Shown: positions 1 through 8,782 of the stretch, piece after piece | Position numbering within the stretch: position 1 is the stretch's first letter | Layout: every line of letters begins with the position of its first letter | From: Caenibius tardaugens NBRC 16725 | GTDB lineage: Bacteria > Pseudomonadota > Alphaproteobacteria > Sphingomonadales > Sphingomonadaceae | Length of the DNA stretch: 64,000 nt | Reading direction: 5' to 3' | Assembly: GCF_003860345.1 (NCBI RefSeq) | Contig: NZ_CP034179.1 | Location: forward strand, 3,084,001-3,148,000 | Position numbers and translations under genes: made by a program | Notes under the pieces: model-generated | The model's database searches: none | Seen by the model: only the letters and a program-made list of their open reading frames with translations | What the model was told of the DNA's origin: nothing

Positions 1-30
1 TCAAATGACCGCGCGGCCACCGGCGCCAAT

Positions 31-56
31 GCCCGGCCACGTGGTGGTGGCCGGGC
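31..56. terminator. hairpin, possible bidirectional terminator
   Basis: Perfect 10-bp inverted repeat (31-40 with 47-56, 6-nt loop), lying just past the stop of the minus-strand SDR at 75. Neither side has a T-run, so intrinsic termination is uncertain. A TGA at 6-8 could be the end of a plus-strand gene entering from the left, in which case the hairpin would separate two convergent genes. That last point is inference. Confidence 0.45.
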
Positions 57-74
57 GATCATTGCCGATGGGGC

Positions 75-872
75 TTACTGGCCTTCGGCGATCGCGGTGG
101 GCGCGCCGGGGAGATAGGCGTGGTAGTAACCGGCCGCCCAGCCACCATCGACGGCCAGTTCTGCACCCGCGCAATAGCTGGCATCGTCGGAACAGAGGAA
201 CACGCTGGCCGCTGCAATTTCTTCCGGTTCGGCAATCCGTTGCAGAGGCACGCGGCCGAAGGCCCAGTTGCGATCATCGCCCGCATGACCCTGCGGATTG
301 CCCATGACCGTGTCCACACCGCCGGGATGGACCGAATTGACGCGCACACCACGCGGTCCGAATTCGAGTGCGGCGGTCTTGGTCAGCCCGCGCACGGCCC
401 ATTTGGTGCTGCTGTACAACGCCAGTGTATTGGCCCCACGGAAGCCATCGACCGATGAAATGTTCACAATCGCGCCGCGCCCTGCATCAAGCATGACCTT
501 GCCCACGTGCTTGAGTCCCAGCAGCGTCCCTTTGACATTGATGCTCAAAACACGGTCGATATCGGCGGCCTGCAGGTCTTCCAGCAGGGAAAAGTGCGTG
601 ACGGCAGCATTGTTGACCAGCGCATCGATCCGCCCGTGTTTCGCCACGGCGCCAGCCACAAGTGCGGCCCAGTCATCCTCGTTCGTCACGTCGAGCTTTA
701 CGAATTCGATAGTGCCGTTGGACGATTCCGCGACGGCTTTGCCTTCTGCTTCGAGGACATCGCCGATGATGACTTTCGCACCTTCTGCGGCAAACCGGCG
801 TGCGGTTGCTTCCCCCATGCCGCGTGCACCGCCTGTCACAACCGCAACTTTTCCTGCAAACCTCTGGCTCAT
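75..872 (-). CDS. SDR family NAD(P)-dependent oxidoreductase
   Basis: Classical short-chain dehydrogenase of 265 residues, cytosolic, expected to oxidise or reduce a hydroxyl/keto group with NAD(P). The cofactor motif TGGARGMG lies at residues 13-20, NNAA at 87-90, catalytic Ser at 140 and YSSTK at 153-157, so the active site is complete. The start is supported by GGGAGA five bases upstream of the ATG. It is divergent from the VOC-oxidoreductase fusion at 1062, sharing a 189-bp intergenic region. The acidic residue after the second strand (GDVLEA) suggests NAD rather than NADP. The substrate is unknown; the catabolic surroundings suggest a secondary alcohol intermediate. Confidence 0.9.
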   Translation of the reverse strand: MSQRFAGKVAVVTGGARGMGEATARRFAAEGAKVIIGDVLEAEGKAVAESSNGTIEFVKLDVTNEDDWAALVAGAVAKHGRIDALVNNAAVTHFSLLEDLQAADIDRVLSINVKGTLLGLKHVGKVMLDAGRGAIVNISSVDGFRGANTLALYSSTKWAVRGLTKTAALEFGPRGVRVNSVHPGGVDTVMGNPQGHAGDDRNWAFGRVPLQRIAEPEEIAAASVFLCSDDASYCAGAELAVDGGWAAGYYHAYLPGAPTAIAEGQ

Positions 873-1061
873 CGCAATCTCCCTGATTCCTGTTCTGGCG
901 GGAAGGCAATCTACCCGTCCCGCAATTCAGGAAAACACTATTACGGACGGTCCGATCCTGCCGCAACTCGTCAGTTCCATGGTTGGGTATGATGTTTTGC
1001 GTATGCGAAACCGGTTGCGGGCGATGGCCGTGCGTCGCACTATGGGGCCAAGGGAGAGCAG

Positions 1062-2525
1062 ATGATGCAGGCATGGTTTGGCGGGTTCGATCAGATCAGT
1101 TTCGCCACCGACGATCTCGACCGGACACTGGCCTTCTGGGAACAGAAGATGGGTGTCGGGCCATGGTCGGTGTTTCGCGGGTTGACGCTGGCCATGCAGT
1201 ATGGCGGCGGCCATATTGCCTTGCCGGCCCACGTCGCAGTGGCCTGGCACGATGGGCGGATCGTGGAACTGATGCAGGTGGCGGGTGACGGACCGTCGCC
1301 ATTCCATGACGCCTTGAACCGGCCGATTGTGGGGCTGCAGAGGCTGGCCGCCGTGACAGATGACATTGAACGCGACGCGGCACTGGCCGAAGCGCGTGGC
1401 ATGGAGCGGTTCGCCGATGGCAATGCGGCGGGCCAACGCTTTGTCTATTTCCGTTCCATGGAAGCGCCGGGGGTTATTCTCGAACTGCTTGAACGGACCC
1501 CGATGTTCGATGCCTTGGTCGAACGGTTGCAAGCGCGCTCTGCCGGGTATGTCGCACCGGCCCCCTCCGACGGCCTTGCCACAGGCGCGCCAGATGGCGT
1601 CATGACAGCAATCAGGCTGACCGGGTATGGAAACCCCGACCAGTTCCGCGTCGACACGGCGCCCATCCCGACACCGGGGGTAGGGGAACTGCTGATCCGC
1701 ACGGCCGGGGCGGCGGTCAATCCTGTCGACATCAAGGCGCGCACCGGAGTGCTGCATGCGTTCGTGCCACTGGCGTTTCCGGCGCAGCTTGGCGGCGATG
1801 TGTCGGGCGTGGTTGAGGCTGTCGGGGTAGGGGTTGGCGGATTTGCCATTGGGGACCGGGTGGCTGGAATGCTCAATCCGTTCGCCAATGGCGCCTATGC
1901 CACCCATGTTCTGGTGCATCAGGGATCTGTTGCGAAAGTTCCCGAAGGGGCCGATCTCGCGGCGGCGGCGGCGGCGCCAACCGGGGTTCTCACTGGCACG
2001 CAGCTGGTTGAACAGGGTATTCGACCCAAAGCCGGGGACCGTATCCTGATCACCGGCGCGGCCGGGTCCACCGGCAGGGCGGCAATCATGGCGGCGCTGG
2101 ATGCCGGGGCGATCGTTTATGCGGGGGTGCGACCATCGGCGCTAGGCGCGGTGGCAGACCTTCCGGTGGCGGGCATGATCGATCTTGCAGACGATGCGGC
2201 GCTGACGCAGGCCGGACCTTTCGATGCCATTGGCGATACGGTTGGCGGCGCGGTGGCGGAACGCCTGTTTGCCCATGTGAAGCCCCATGGCATTGTCGCG
2301 TCCATCGCCGTTCCCCCACCCGAACCGTCCGCAGCGGCCACCCAGCGGTTCTGTTCGCTGACCGTGGCTTTCGATCGCGCGCGGTTGGAACGGTTTCTGG
2401 CGGAATGGGCGGCAGGCAAACGCGCGCTGCCGATTGCGCATCGCCTGCCGTTGGCCGAGGCTGCGGAAGCACACCGGATTATGGAACGCGGCGGGGTAGG
2501 GGGTAAGGTTCTGCTCGTGCCCTAG
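1062..2525 (+). CDS. VOC domain - quinone oxidoreductase (MDR) fusion protein
   Basis: One uninterrupted frame of 487 residues joins two folds. Residues 1 to about 165 are a VOC (glyoxalase/bleomycin-resistance) domain with GVGPWSVFRG, similar to the stand-alone VOC protein encoded at 25320-25847. Residues 181-487 are a zinc-free medium-chain dehydrogenase/quinone oxidoreductase with the nucleotide-binding motif TGAAGSTG at 331-338. An internal ATG (codon 181) marks the natural start of the second domain. Where the paralogue has HHIAW, this domain has QRLAAV, so a metal ligand may be missing. The start ATG follows GGGAGAGCAG. Fusing the two suggests consecutive steps on one substrate, or a VOC domain used for binding only; both are inference. 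Confidence 0.85.
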   Translation: MMQAWFGGFDQISFATDDLDRTLAFWEQKMGVGPWSVFRGLTLAMQYGGGHIALPAHVAVAWHDGRIVELMQVAGDGPSPFHDALNRPIVGLQRLAAVTDDIERDAALAEARGMERFADGNAAGQRFVYFRSMEAPGVILELLERTPMFDALVERLQARSAGYVAPAPSDGLATGAPDGVMTAIRLTGYGNPDQFRVDTAPIPTPGVGELLIRTAGAAVNPVDIKARTGVLHAFVPLAFPAQLGGDVSGVVEAVGVGVGGFAIGDRVAGMLNPFANGAYATHVLVHQGSVAKVPEGADLAAAAAAPTGVLTGTQLVEQGIRPKAGDRILITGAAGSTGRAAIMAALDAGAIVYAGVRPSALGAVADLPVAGMIDLADDAALTQAGPFDAIGDTVGGAVAERLFAHVKPHGIVASIAVPPPEPSAAATQRFCSLTVAFDRARLERFLAEWAAGKRALPIAHRLPLAEAAEAHRIMERGGVGGKVLLVP

Positions 2526-3952
2526 GGCGTGACGCCCTGGGGAATGGCCGCTGCCTGATGGGCCTGTGCGATCATGTCCGCGCTCCAGCCGCCGCCCATC
2601 ACCTGATAGAGCGTGACGCGCGCCTGCATGGCATTGGCACGGGCCTGAATCAGCGCCAGTTCGGCCGATAGCAGACCGCGCTGTGCATCCAGTTGTTCGA
2701 GGTAGGGGGAATAGCCCTCCTTGTAACGGTTGGTAGCAAGCCGATAACTTTCGGCCAGGGCATCGCGTTGCTTCACGAGAATGGCCAACTGGCGATCGGC
2801 CTGCTGCGCGGCGACGAGTGCGTCGTTGACTTCGCGAAAGGCATTCAGCGCCGTCTTGCGATAGGCGAAGGCGGCGGAATCGCGTTGTGCGCCCGTGCTT
2901 TCCGCACCGGCACGCAGGCGTCCGCCTTCAAACAGCGGGGCAAGGATACTGCCGCCGATCGACCAGATCGAAATGGGATCGCCCAGCAGAGTGGATACAA
3001 CGGCGCCTGCGGAACCGTTCAGGCGCAATTGTGGAAGAAACCGTTTGCGTGCGGCCGAAAGCGAACTGTCTGCTGCCGCAAGTTGCCATTCCGCCTGTGT
3101 GACGTCGGGGCGCCGACGCAATAATTCCGACGGCAGGCCATCCGGGATGGCCGGTTCTGTCAGCGTGGCCAGCGTACCCCCGCGCGCGATAGCACCGGGC
3201 AGTTCCCCCGTCAGCAGTTTCAACCCGTTTTCCTGTTGCGCGATCGCCTGTTCCAGCGGCGGAATGATCTGCGCAGCGGCCTGATATTCGGCCTCGGCCT
3301 GCATCCGTTCGAGCTTTGGCGAATAACCGGCAGCTTCCCGCCGCTGGATCAGCCGCAAGGTTTGCGCCCGTGCAGTCAGGGTCTGCTGCGCCGTCTGCAG
3401 CCGCGCGTCGAGTGCGAGGAGGTTGATGTAGCCACTTGCCACGGCGGAGGCGATCGAGAGGCGGACCGAATCGCGGGCCGCCTCGCTCGCCAGCCACGCC
3501 GATCGCGCGGCTGAACGGGTATCGGACAAGCGGCCGAACAGGTCGATTTCCCATGCGGCCTGCACTTGCGGCTGGGCGGCGGTTTGTTCGGTCGGTTGTC
3601 CAAATGCGTTGAGACTGCGGGAATCGGCCCCCGATGCCACGGCATCCAGCGTTGGCAGAAGCGCGGCGCGCGCGGCCATTTCCTGTGCCTTCGCATCGCG
3701 AACGCGTGTCCCGGCAATCGCAATGTCGAGATTGTTTGCCAGTGCATGGGTGACCAGTTCGGTCAGCACCGGATCACCAAACGCCTGCCACCATGCACGT
3801 TCGAGTGGAGCGGTTGCGCCGGGATCGACCCGCCATTGGGCTGGCGGCGTAAGCGGGGCAAGCTGCGCGGTTTCGACATGCGGCCCGGCGCACCCTGCCA
3901 GGAGCAGCGGGAGCAGCCATGATGCGTGCGAAGCGGGAGCGCGCGCGCGCAT
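2522..3952 (-). CDS. NodT-family outer-membrane efflux lipoprotein
   Basis: Outer-membrane factor of the TolC/NodT type, 476 residues, expected to form the trimeric exit duct of a tripartite pump. The signal peptide ends in a lipobox LLAGC with Cys21. Two OEP repeats follow, recognisable by the long Ala/Gln/Arg-rich helical stretches and by typical lines such as WEIDLFGRL and RRRPDVTQAEWQLAAA. It is the last gene of an operon: its ATG overlaps the stop of the adaptor gene by one base (TGATG), and the MFS permease lies upstream. It ends four bases into the convergent fusion gene. The partner assignment follows from context. Confidence 0.92.
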   Translation of the reverse strand: MRARAPASHASWLLPLLLAGCAGPHVETAQLAPLTPPAQWRVDPGATAPLERAWWQAFGDPVLTELVTHALANNLDIAIAGTRVRDAKAQEMAARAALLPTLDAVASGADSRSLNAFGQPTEQTAAQPQVQAAWEIDLFGRLSDTRSAARSAWLASEAARDSVRLSIASAVASGYINLLALDARLQTAQQTLTARAQTLRLIQRREAAGYSPKLERMQAEAEYQAAAQIIPPLEQAIAQQENGLKLLTGELPGAIARGGTLATLTEPAIPDGLPSELLRRRPDVTQAEWQLAAADSSLSAARKRFLPQLRLNGSAGAVVSTLLGDPISIWSIGGSILAPLFEGGRLRAGAESTGAQRDSAAFAYRKTALNAFREVNDALVAAQQADRQLAILVKQRDALAESYRLATNRYKEGYSPYLEQLDAQRGLLSAELALIQARANAMQARVTLYQVMGGGWSADMIAQAHQAAAIPQGVTP

Positions 3953-5076
3953 CAGTCGTTAGTCTCGATTTTCGCTTCGACCGACATGCCCGGGCGCAGG
4001 CGTTTGCTGTCTGCCTGCCCCGGATCGACCTTGATGCGCACGGCGATACGCTGCGCCACCTTGACGAAATTGCCCGTGGCATTGTCCGGTTTGAGCACGG
4101 AAAATTCCGATCCCGCCGCGGGTGCCAGATTTTGCACACGGCCCGTCAGAGTCGCGCCGCCCAGCGCATCGACGCGGAAGGTGACGCGTTGGCCAGGGCG
4201 GATCTGCCGCGTCTGCGCTTCCTTGAAATTGGCGATGACCCAGATGTCCTGCGGCACGATGAACATCAGTTGCGTACCTGCGGTGACGTAGGCCCCGTTG
4301 CGCACGCCGATCTCCGATAACTGCCCGTCCACCGGCGCGCGGATCACGCTGTTGGCGAGATCGATCTCTGCGAGGTGAAGCTGGGCCTTCGCCCCTTCCA
4401 CGGCCGCTTCCAGCCCGCTCCGTCCCACGATGACCGAGCGCACGTCCTGTTGCCCGACCTGCCGCGATGCACTGGCCTGCTGGACCGCGGCCTGCGCTGC
4501 CAGAAGGGCTGCACGGGTTTGATCGTGTTCGCGCGCCGAAATGGACCCATCCGCAACCAGCGCATTGGCCCGGCGCATATCGGCCTGCGCTTTGGCCAGT
4601 TGGGCCTGTGCGCTGGCGATGGCTGCACCTTGCCCGGACAGGGCTGCTTCCCGCCCGCGCTGGCTTTGCTGCGAATTGGCCAATGCGGCGATCTGCGCGG
4701 CAAGATTGGCCTTCGCCTGTTCGACCCGCGCCGCATAGATGCGGCTGTCGATCGTGGCGAGAACCTGTCCTTTCTTCACATCGGCGAAGTCCTGAACCGG
4801 CACTTCGGTGATGTAGCCGCTGACTTGCGGGCTGATGATCGTCACTTTGCCGCGCACATAGGCGTTGTCGGTGGACTCCGACAGGCCTGAGAACGGGGGC
4901 AGATTCCAGGCATAAAGGATGGCCAGTATCGCAATCAGTGCGATCGCGCCGATAGCGATCATGGTAAGGCTTTGGCGCGGTGGTGGTCGCCAGCCTTGGG
5001 GTGGCGGGTTGACCTGTGGGTCGTTCACGCCCGTATCGTCGGGCTGCTGTGTCGCTTCGTTGTCCGATTGCGCCAT
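3952..5076 (-). CDS. EmrA/HlyD-type membrane fusion protein
   Basis: Periplasmic adaptor of 374 residues linking the MFS permease to the outer-membrane factor. A short Pro-rich cytosolic tail is followed by one transmembrane helix at about 39-57. Then come the barrel-sandwich half (ISPQVSGYITEVPV), a long Ala/Gln coiled-coil hairpin, and the second lipoyl half (IRAPVDGQLSEIGV). The chosen ATG lies 8 bases after AAGG; an AAGGAG is also embedded in the last codons of the upstream permease. A start at 5109 would overlap the permease and has less support. The family normally exports hydrophobic drugs or aromatic acids such as fusaric acid. Confidence 0.9.
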   Translation of the reverse strand: MAQSDNEATQQPDDTGVNDPQVNPPPQGWRPPPRQSLTMIAIGAIALIAILAILYAWNLPPFSGLSESTDNAYVRGKVTIISPQVSGYITEVPVQDFADVKKGQVLATIDSRIYAARVEQAKANLAAQIAALANSQQSQRGREAALSGQGAAIASAQAQLAKAQADMRRANALVADGSISAREHDQTRAALLAAQAAVQQASASRQVGQQDVRSVIVGRSGLEAAVEGAKAQLHLAEIDLANSVIRAPVDGQLSEIGVRNGAYVTAGTQLMFIVPQDIWVIANFKEAQTRQIRPGQRVTFRVDALGGATLTGRVQNLAPAAGSEFSVLKPDNATGNFVKVAQRIAVRIKVDPGQADSKRLRPGMSVEAKIETND

Positions 5077-5086
5077 AGCCGTTGCC

Positions 5087-6820
5087 TTACTCCTTCGTCT
5101 GGGCAGCACTGGCTGCCTCTGCTGCCTCTGCTGCCTCTGCTGCCTCTGCTGCCTCTGCTGCCTCTGCTGCCCGTGCTTGCGCGGCCTGCTGCAGCAGGAT
5201 CACCGGGGAAACTTCCCCGCGCCGCCGGATCGCCCGATTGATCATTAATCCCCAGATTAATGCCATGACCGACAGGACACCGACCAGCATGAACACGTCA
5301 TTGAATGCAAGGATATTCGCCTCGCGCGAGACCTGCTGGGCGAGCAGGGCCACGCCTTCGGCATTACGCAGAGCCGGGTCGCCGACCACGCCATGCAGCG
5401 CCCCCGAACCCCCACTGATCCGCCCTGCGACAAGCGGATTGGTCAGGAGAATATCCTGCACCAGTTCGTGCGAATGGTATTTCTCCCGCAGGACCTGAAA
5501 TGTGCCCAGCAATGCCGAACCGATAAGACCGCCCAGGCTCTGGCTCAGACTGAACAGCACGATAAAGCTGATGAAGTTCTTGGGGCCTGCCAGCAATGTG
5601 CGCGAAATGCCGATGACCATGGCCTGAGCCATGAACAGCAGCGACGCAAAACCGATCAGGGCCTGACTGATGTAGAAGTCTTCAGGCCGGGTCAGGTTGG
5701 TGGAACTCGCGTCCATGAACGCGGCAATCGCGATCATGGCTACGGAAAGCGTGATCGGACGGCTGATTTTTGCGGGATTGAACGTCAGTATCGCAGTCAG
5801 CATGCCCGCAATCGACGCCAGAACGATCACCACGTTCAGCACGACCATCTGATCGTTCAGCATACCCACCGCGGTGAGCAGACCAACCGATCCGATCGCT
5901 TGTTCGGACAGCAATATCCGAACGGCTGCGGCAATAAACATCAGGCGCAGCATTTCCCGTGTGCCCAGCCAGCGGGTATTGATCAGCGGGTTCTCGCGAT
6001 AGTGTTCCAGCATCAGGGCCGCGCCGATCAACACGATGCTGCCGATCAGCGCCCAACCGATCCATGCCCGTTCGGTCCACCATTCGATGCGGCCTTCGGT
6101 CAGCGCCGCGATCAGCAGGCACAATCCCGGGATAAGCAGGGCAGCGGTGAGGAAATCCTCGCGTTCAAAGGCCGGTGTGCGTTCACTGGGGGGAAGCGGA
6201 AGAGCAAGGATGGCGGCCAGCATGGCCAGCGCCAGCCCCATCTCGAACCAGTACAGCATGTGCCAGTCGCCGCTTTCCAGCAGAAACGGGGAAATGATCC
6301 GGGCCAGCGGCATAGCCAGTTGCGGGATCGAAATCCCCGCCATCAGCGCGCTCAGCCGTTTCGCCGCCGAGACGCCTTGCATGAGATAGAGCACCGTCAT
6401 GGTCGAGATGCCGCTGGCGGCCAGACCGCTGGCTCCCCGTACGAGCACCGATGACCAGAAACCATGCACGAACAGGTGCAGGATCGTTGTGATCACATAG
6501 ATCGAAAGCATGTAGCGAATGAACGGCTGAAGGCCGAATTGCTGCCGATATTTCACCAGCAACAGGTTCGCGGTCATATTGGTCATGAAATAGGCGGCGG
6601 TCAGCCACGCACTCTCGTTCGCATAAAGACCCAGCGTGCCCTGGGCGATGTTGAGATTGACGCTGACCAGCGCGTTGCCGAGCCCGCCGGTTAGGCCGAT
6701 CAGGATGCCGATGAGGATATAGCAGATGCGCCGTAGTTGTGGGTGGTCGGGCGTGGCGGGGGAGCCCGGCATGCTCGGCCGTTCGTGCGGCTTGAATTGA
6801 TAACCGGCGTCGTCCTGCAC
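5087..6820 (-). CDS. DHA2-family MFS transporter (EmrB-like)
   Basis: Inner-membrane drug:proton antiporter of 577 residues with about 14 hydrophobic segments, the DHA2 layout. It starts at GTG, weakly preceded by AAGG; an internal ATG at codon 17 has no better site. It is the first gene of a permease-adaptor-outer-membrane-factor operon. The C-terminus is odd: after the last helix comes a tail of repeated Ala-Ala-Glu triplets encoded by a 9-bp tandem repeat. EmrB family members do not need such a tail, so it may be dispensable or variable in length. The substrate is not predictable; neighbouring catabolic genes suggest export of an aromatic or lipophilic compound. Confidence 0.9.
   Translation of the reverse strand: MQDDAGYQFKPHERPSMPGSPATPDHPQLRRICYILIGILIGLTGGLGNALVSVNLNIAQGTLGLYANESAWLTAAYFMTNMTANLLLVKYRQQFGLQPFIRYMLSIYVITTILHLFVHGFWSSVLVRGASGLAASGISTMTVLYLMQGVSAAKRLSALMAGISIPQLAMPLARIISPFLLESGDWHMLYWFEMGLALAMLAAILALPLPPSERTPAFEREDFLTAALLIPGLCLLIAALTEGRIEWWTERAWIGWALIGSIVLIGAALMLEHYRENPLINTRWLGTREMLRLMFIAAAVRILLSEQAIGSVGLLTAVGMLNDQMVVLNVVIVLASIAGMLTAILTFNPAKISRPITLSVAMIAIAAFMDASSTNLTRPEDFYISQALIGFASLLFMAQAMVIGISRTLLAGPKNFISFIVLFSLSQSLGGLIGSALLGTFQVLREKYHSHELVQDILLTNPLVAGRISGGSGALHGVVGDPALRNAEGVALLAQQVSREANILAFNDVFMLVGVLSVMALIWGLMINRAIRRRGEVSPVILLQQAAQARAAEAAEAAEAAEAAEAAEAASAAQTKE
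5112..5165. repeat. 9-bp tandem repeat, six perfect units
   Basis: The unit GCTGCCTCT occurs six times without a mismatch from 5112 to 5165. A seventh, degenerate unit (GCTGCCCGT) covers 5166-5174. It lies inside the 3' end of the MFS permease gene and encodes Ala-Ala-Glu on the minus strand. Because the unit is nine bases, gain or loss of units keeps the reading frame. Confidence 0.95.
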
Positions 6821-6934
6821 GGGGCCCTTGCCTGATTGGCTATGGTTCCCACTAGCGCCGGGTGCCTTCTAATACAATGGTATATGAAGCTGGCTTGGCC
6901 CTCGGCTGAATGTCCACCGACGGCGTAAAAGGGG

Positions 6935-6971
6935 TATCGGGGCGCCATCACACCGGATGGGCGCCCCGATA
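6935..6971 (-). terminator. rho-independent terminator after SDR operon
   Basis: Perfect 12-bp inverted repeat, 6935-6946 with 6960-6971, around a 13-nt loop. On the minus strand it follows the SDR stop at 6978 within seven bases and is itself followed by CCCCTTTT. It separates the epimerase-SDR operon from the downstream efflux operon. Confidence 0.7.
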
Positions 6972-6977
6972 TGACCT

Positions 6978-7757
6978 CTATCCCATCAGATCGGGATTGC
7001 GGCGCAGTTCCTGCCCGCCATCGACGGCAAACGACTGTCCCGTGACCCATGATGAAGCGGGGCTGGCGAGATAGGCAACCGCCGCCGCGATATCATCGGG
7101 TTCCCCCGTCCGCTTGAGCGGGGTTTGTTCCAGAAAACGGTCGATCACGGCGGGATTGGCAAACATGTCCGTGGTGGCGTTGCTGCGCGTCAGCCCCGGA
7201 CGCACGGCGTTGACGCGGATTTTCAGCGCCGACAGTTCATCCGCCACTGTCCGGATCAGACCCTCCAGCCCCGCCTTTGCCGTGCAATAGGTCGACAGGG
7301 CGGGGAAGGGCATGGTCGCGGCGGTGGAGGAAATGCACACGATCGCGCCGCCATTGGCCATCATCGGCGCCGCCAGTTTCATGGCAATGAACGCCGTGGT
7401 GATGTTGAGATCAAGGTCGCGGCGCAGATCTTCGACACTGGTCTGGAGGAAGGGTGCGAAACCGCTGCCGCCAACACCGGGCACCACGATATCGAGCCGA
7501 CCGGCAAGACCATGCGCCAGATCGAGCGCTTTCTGCACGTCGGCCTCAACCCCGCCGTCGCCGACGGCGATTTCCACGGTGGCGTCCGGAAAGTCTGCCA
7601 GAATCTGCTGGCGCGATGCTTCCAGCAGTTCCTGACGACGCCCCATGATGACCACGCGGGCTCCTTCGGCAACCAGCGCACGGGCACAGGCTGTGCCAAT
7701 GCCGCCGCTGCCGCCGGTGATCAGTGCGGTCTGATCAGCGAGTGCGCCCCCGCCCAT
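6978..7757 (-). CDS. SDR family oxidoreductase
   Basis: Classical SDR of 259 residues. TGGSGGIG at 14-21 binds the cofactor; the catalytic set is Ser143/144 with YCTAK at 157-161. The usual NNAG is replaced by VPGVG near 92-96, a common variation. The ATG overlaps the TAA of the upstream epimerase gene (TAATG), so the two are translationally coupled, probably acting on the same compound. A terminator follows at once. The basic residues after the second strand (GRRQE) suggest NADP(H). The substrate is unknown. Confidence 0.88.
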   Translation of the reverse strand: MGGGALADQTALITGGSGGIGTACARALVAEGARVVIMGRRQELLEASRQQILADFPDATVEIAVGDGGVEADVQKALDLAHGLAGRLDIVVPGVGGSGFAPFLQTSVEDLRRDLDLNITTAFIAMKLAAPMMANGGAIVCISSTAATMPFPALSTYCTAKAGLEGLIRTVADELSALKIRVNAVRPGLTRSNATTDMFANPAVIDRFLEQTPLKRTGEPDDIAAAVAYLASPASSWVTGQSFAVDGGQELRRNPDLMG

Positions 7758-8662
7758 TACGCACCTTTGAACTGGGCGACGACTTCATTCACCGCGCGGG
7801 CGATGTCGTTGCGGCGGAAGCCCAGGTCGGCCATGGTCTGCGCGTCGGGTTCATAGCTGACCGTGTTGCCACGGCCCGTGAAGATCGCGCCATCGGGCAG
7901 CATGGGGTGTTCCTGATCGAGCGAAGGCACATCCACATCGTTGCCCGCTGCCTGGAAGAACAGTTTGAAATAATCGGCGAAGCTGAGGTTTTCATCACCG
8001 ATCAGGTAAGCCTTGCCGTTCTCGCCGTTGGCCAGCGCGCCCACGATCGCTTCTGAAATCGACTGGGTTGAAATGAAGTTCGTCCCACCGGCAGGGCCGA
8101 ATGCGGGCATGCCCAGCTTGCCTTCGGCATACTGGGTATAGGCTTCGAACATCGGCAGGCTCATGCCGGGAACAGTGCCAACCACGAACGGCGCATCGAG
8201 GCTGAGCGCGTGGAAGCTGTCGTCTGCAAGGGCGGCAATGCCGTCCGTCGCCAACTTGCGCGAACGGATGTAGTGGTTGCTTTCCATCAGTTCAGGCGCG
8301 ATGTGTGGATAGAAGCTGCCGACATGGATGAAGTGCTTCACGCCAGCTTGCTTCGCCAGCTTGGCAAAGGCGGGCACCGCTTCGCCATTGGCGCGCAGGA
8401 CGTGCGCATCGTAATCGCCGCCTTCGGGAACGTGGCGGATATCGGCACCCGCCGCAAAGACAATCGCGTCGAACGGCTTCAGATCGTCCACCGTGAAGGT
8501 GCCGGCGACATAGTCGCCCTGAAGGAAGGGCAGGCTGGCGAGTGCGGTGGTGGCCTGCGGAGGCTTGCGACCAGACACGGTGACATCATGGCCCTGATCC
8601 TTGAGATAGAGCGCGGCGTGGCCGCCAATCATGCCAGTGCCGCCGATAACGAGAATTTTCAT
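7757..8662 (-). CDS. NAD-dependent epimerase/dehydratase family protein
   Basis: Extended SDR/NmrA-like Rossmann protein of 301 residues. GGTGMIGG at 7-14 is the dinucleotide motif at the extreme N-terminus. A canonical YxxxK is not visible (the region reads HYIRSRK), so it may be an isomerase, reductase or redox sensor of the atypical SDR group. It is the first gene of a two-gene operon and is divergent from an HxlR regulator across 111 bp, which makes it the likely target of that regulator. Function beyond the fold is not claimed. Confidence 0.82.
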   Translation of the reverse strand: MKILVIGGTGMIGGHAALYLKDQGHDVTVSGRKPPQATTALASLPFLQGDYVAGTFTVDDLKPFDAIVFAAGADIRHVPEGGDYDAHVLRANGEAVPAFAKLAKQAGVKHFIHVGSFYPHIAPELMESNHYIRSRKLATDGIAALADDSFHALSLDAPFVVGTVPGMSLPMFEAYTQYAEGKLGMPAFGPAGGTNFISTQSISEAIVGALANGENGKAYLIGDENLSFADYFKLFFQAAGNDVDVPSLDQEHPMLPDGAIFTGRGNTVSYEPDAQTMADLGFRRNDIARAVNEVVAQFKGA

Positions 8663-8765
8663 GGGAATCGGTTCCTCTCAACTGTTCGGACGCTCTGCGT
8701 CGTTCGGATGTGCGATGGCTATCGGATGAAGTTTCTATTTGCAACAAGGCACCGAAAGTATATCA

Positions 8766-8782
8766 GGTATCTTATGGATACC
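8766..8782. promoter_or_regulatory. inverted repeat over HxlR start codon
   Basis: GGTATC (8766-8771) and GATACC (8777-8782) form a perfect 6-bp inverted repeat with a 5-nt spacer that contains the ATG of the HxlR gene at 8774. HxlR proteins bind short palindromes near divergent promoters. Autoregulation is inferred only from position. Confidence 0.4.

Noticed and set aside
5112-5174. Possible CRISPR-like array
   Set aside because: The unit is 9 bp without spacers and is in frame inside a membrane-protein gene; it is a simple coding repeat.
8210-8773. Upstream extension of the HxlR frame
   Set aside because: It overlaps the divergent epimerase gene and would triple the family's usual length.
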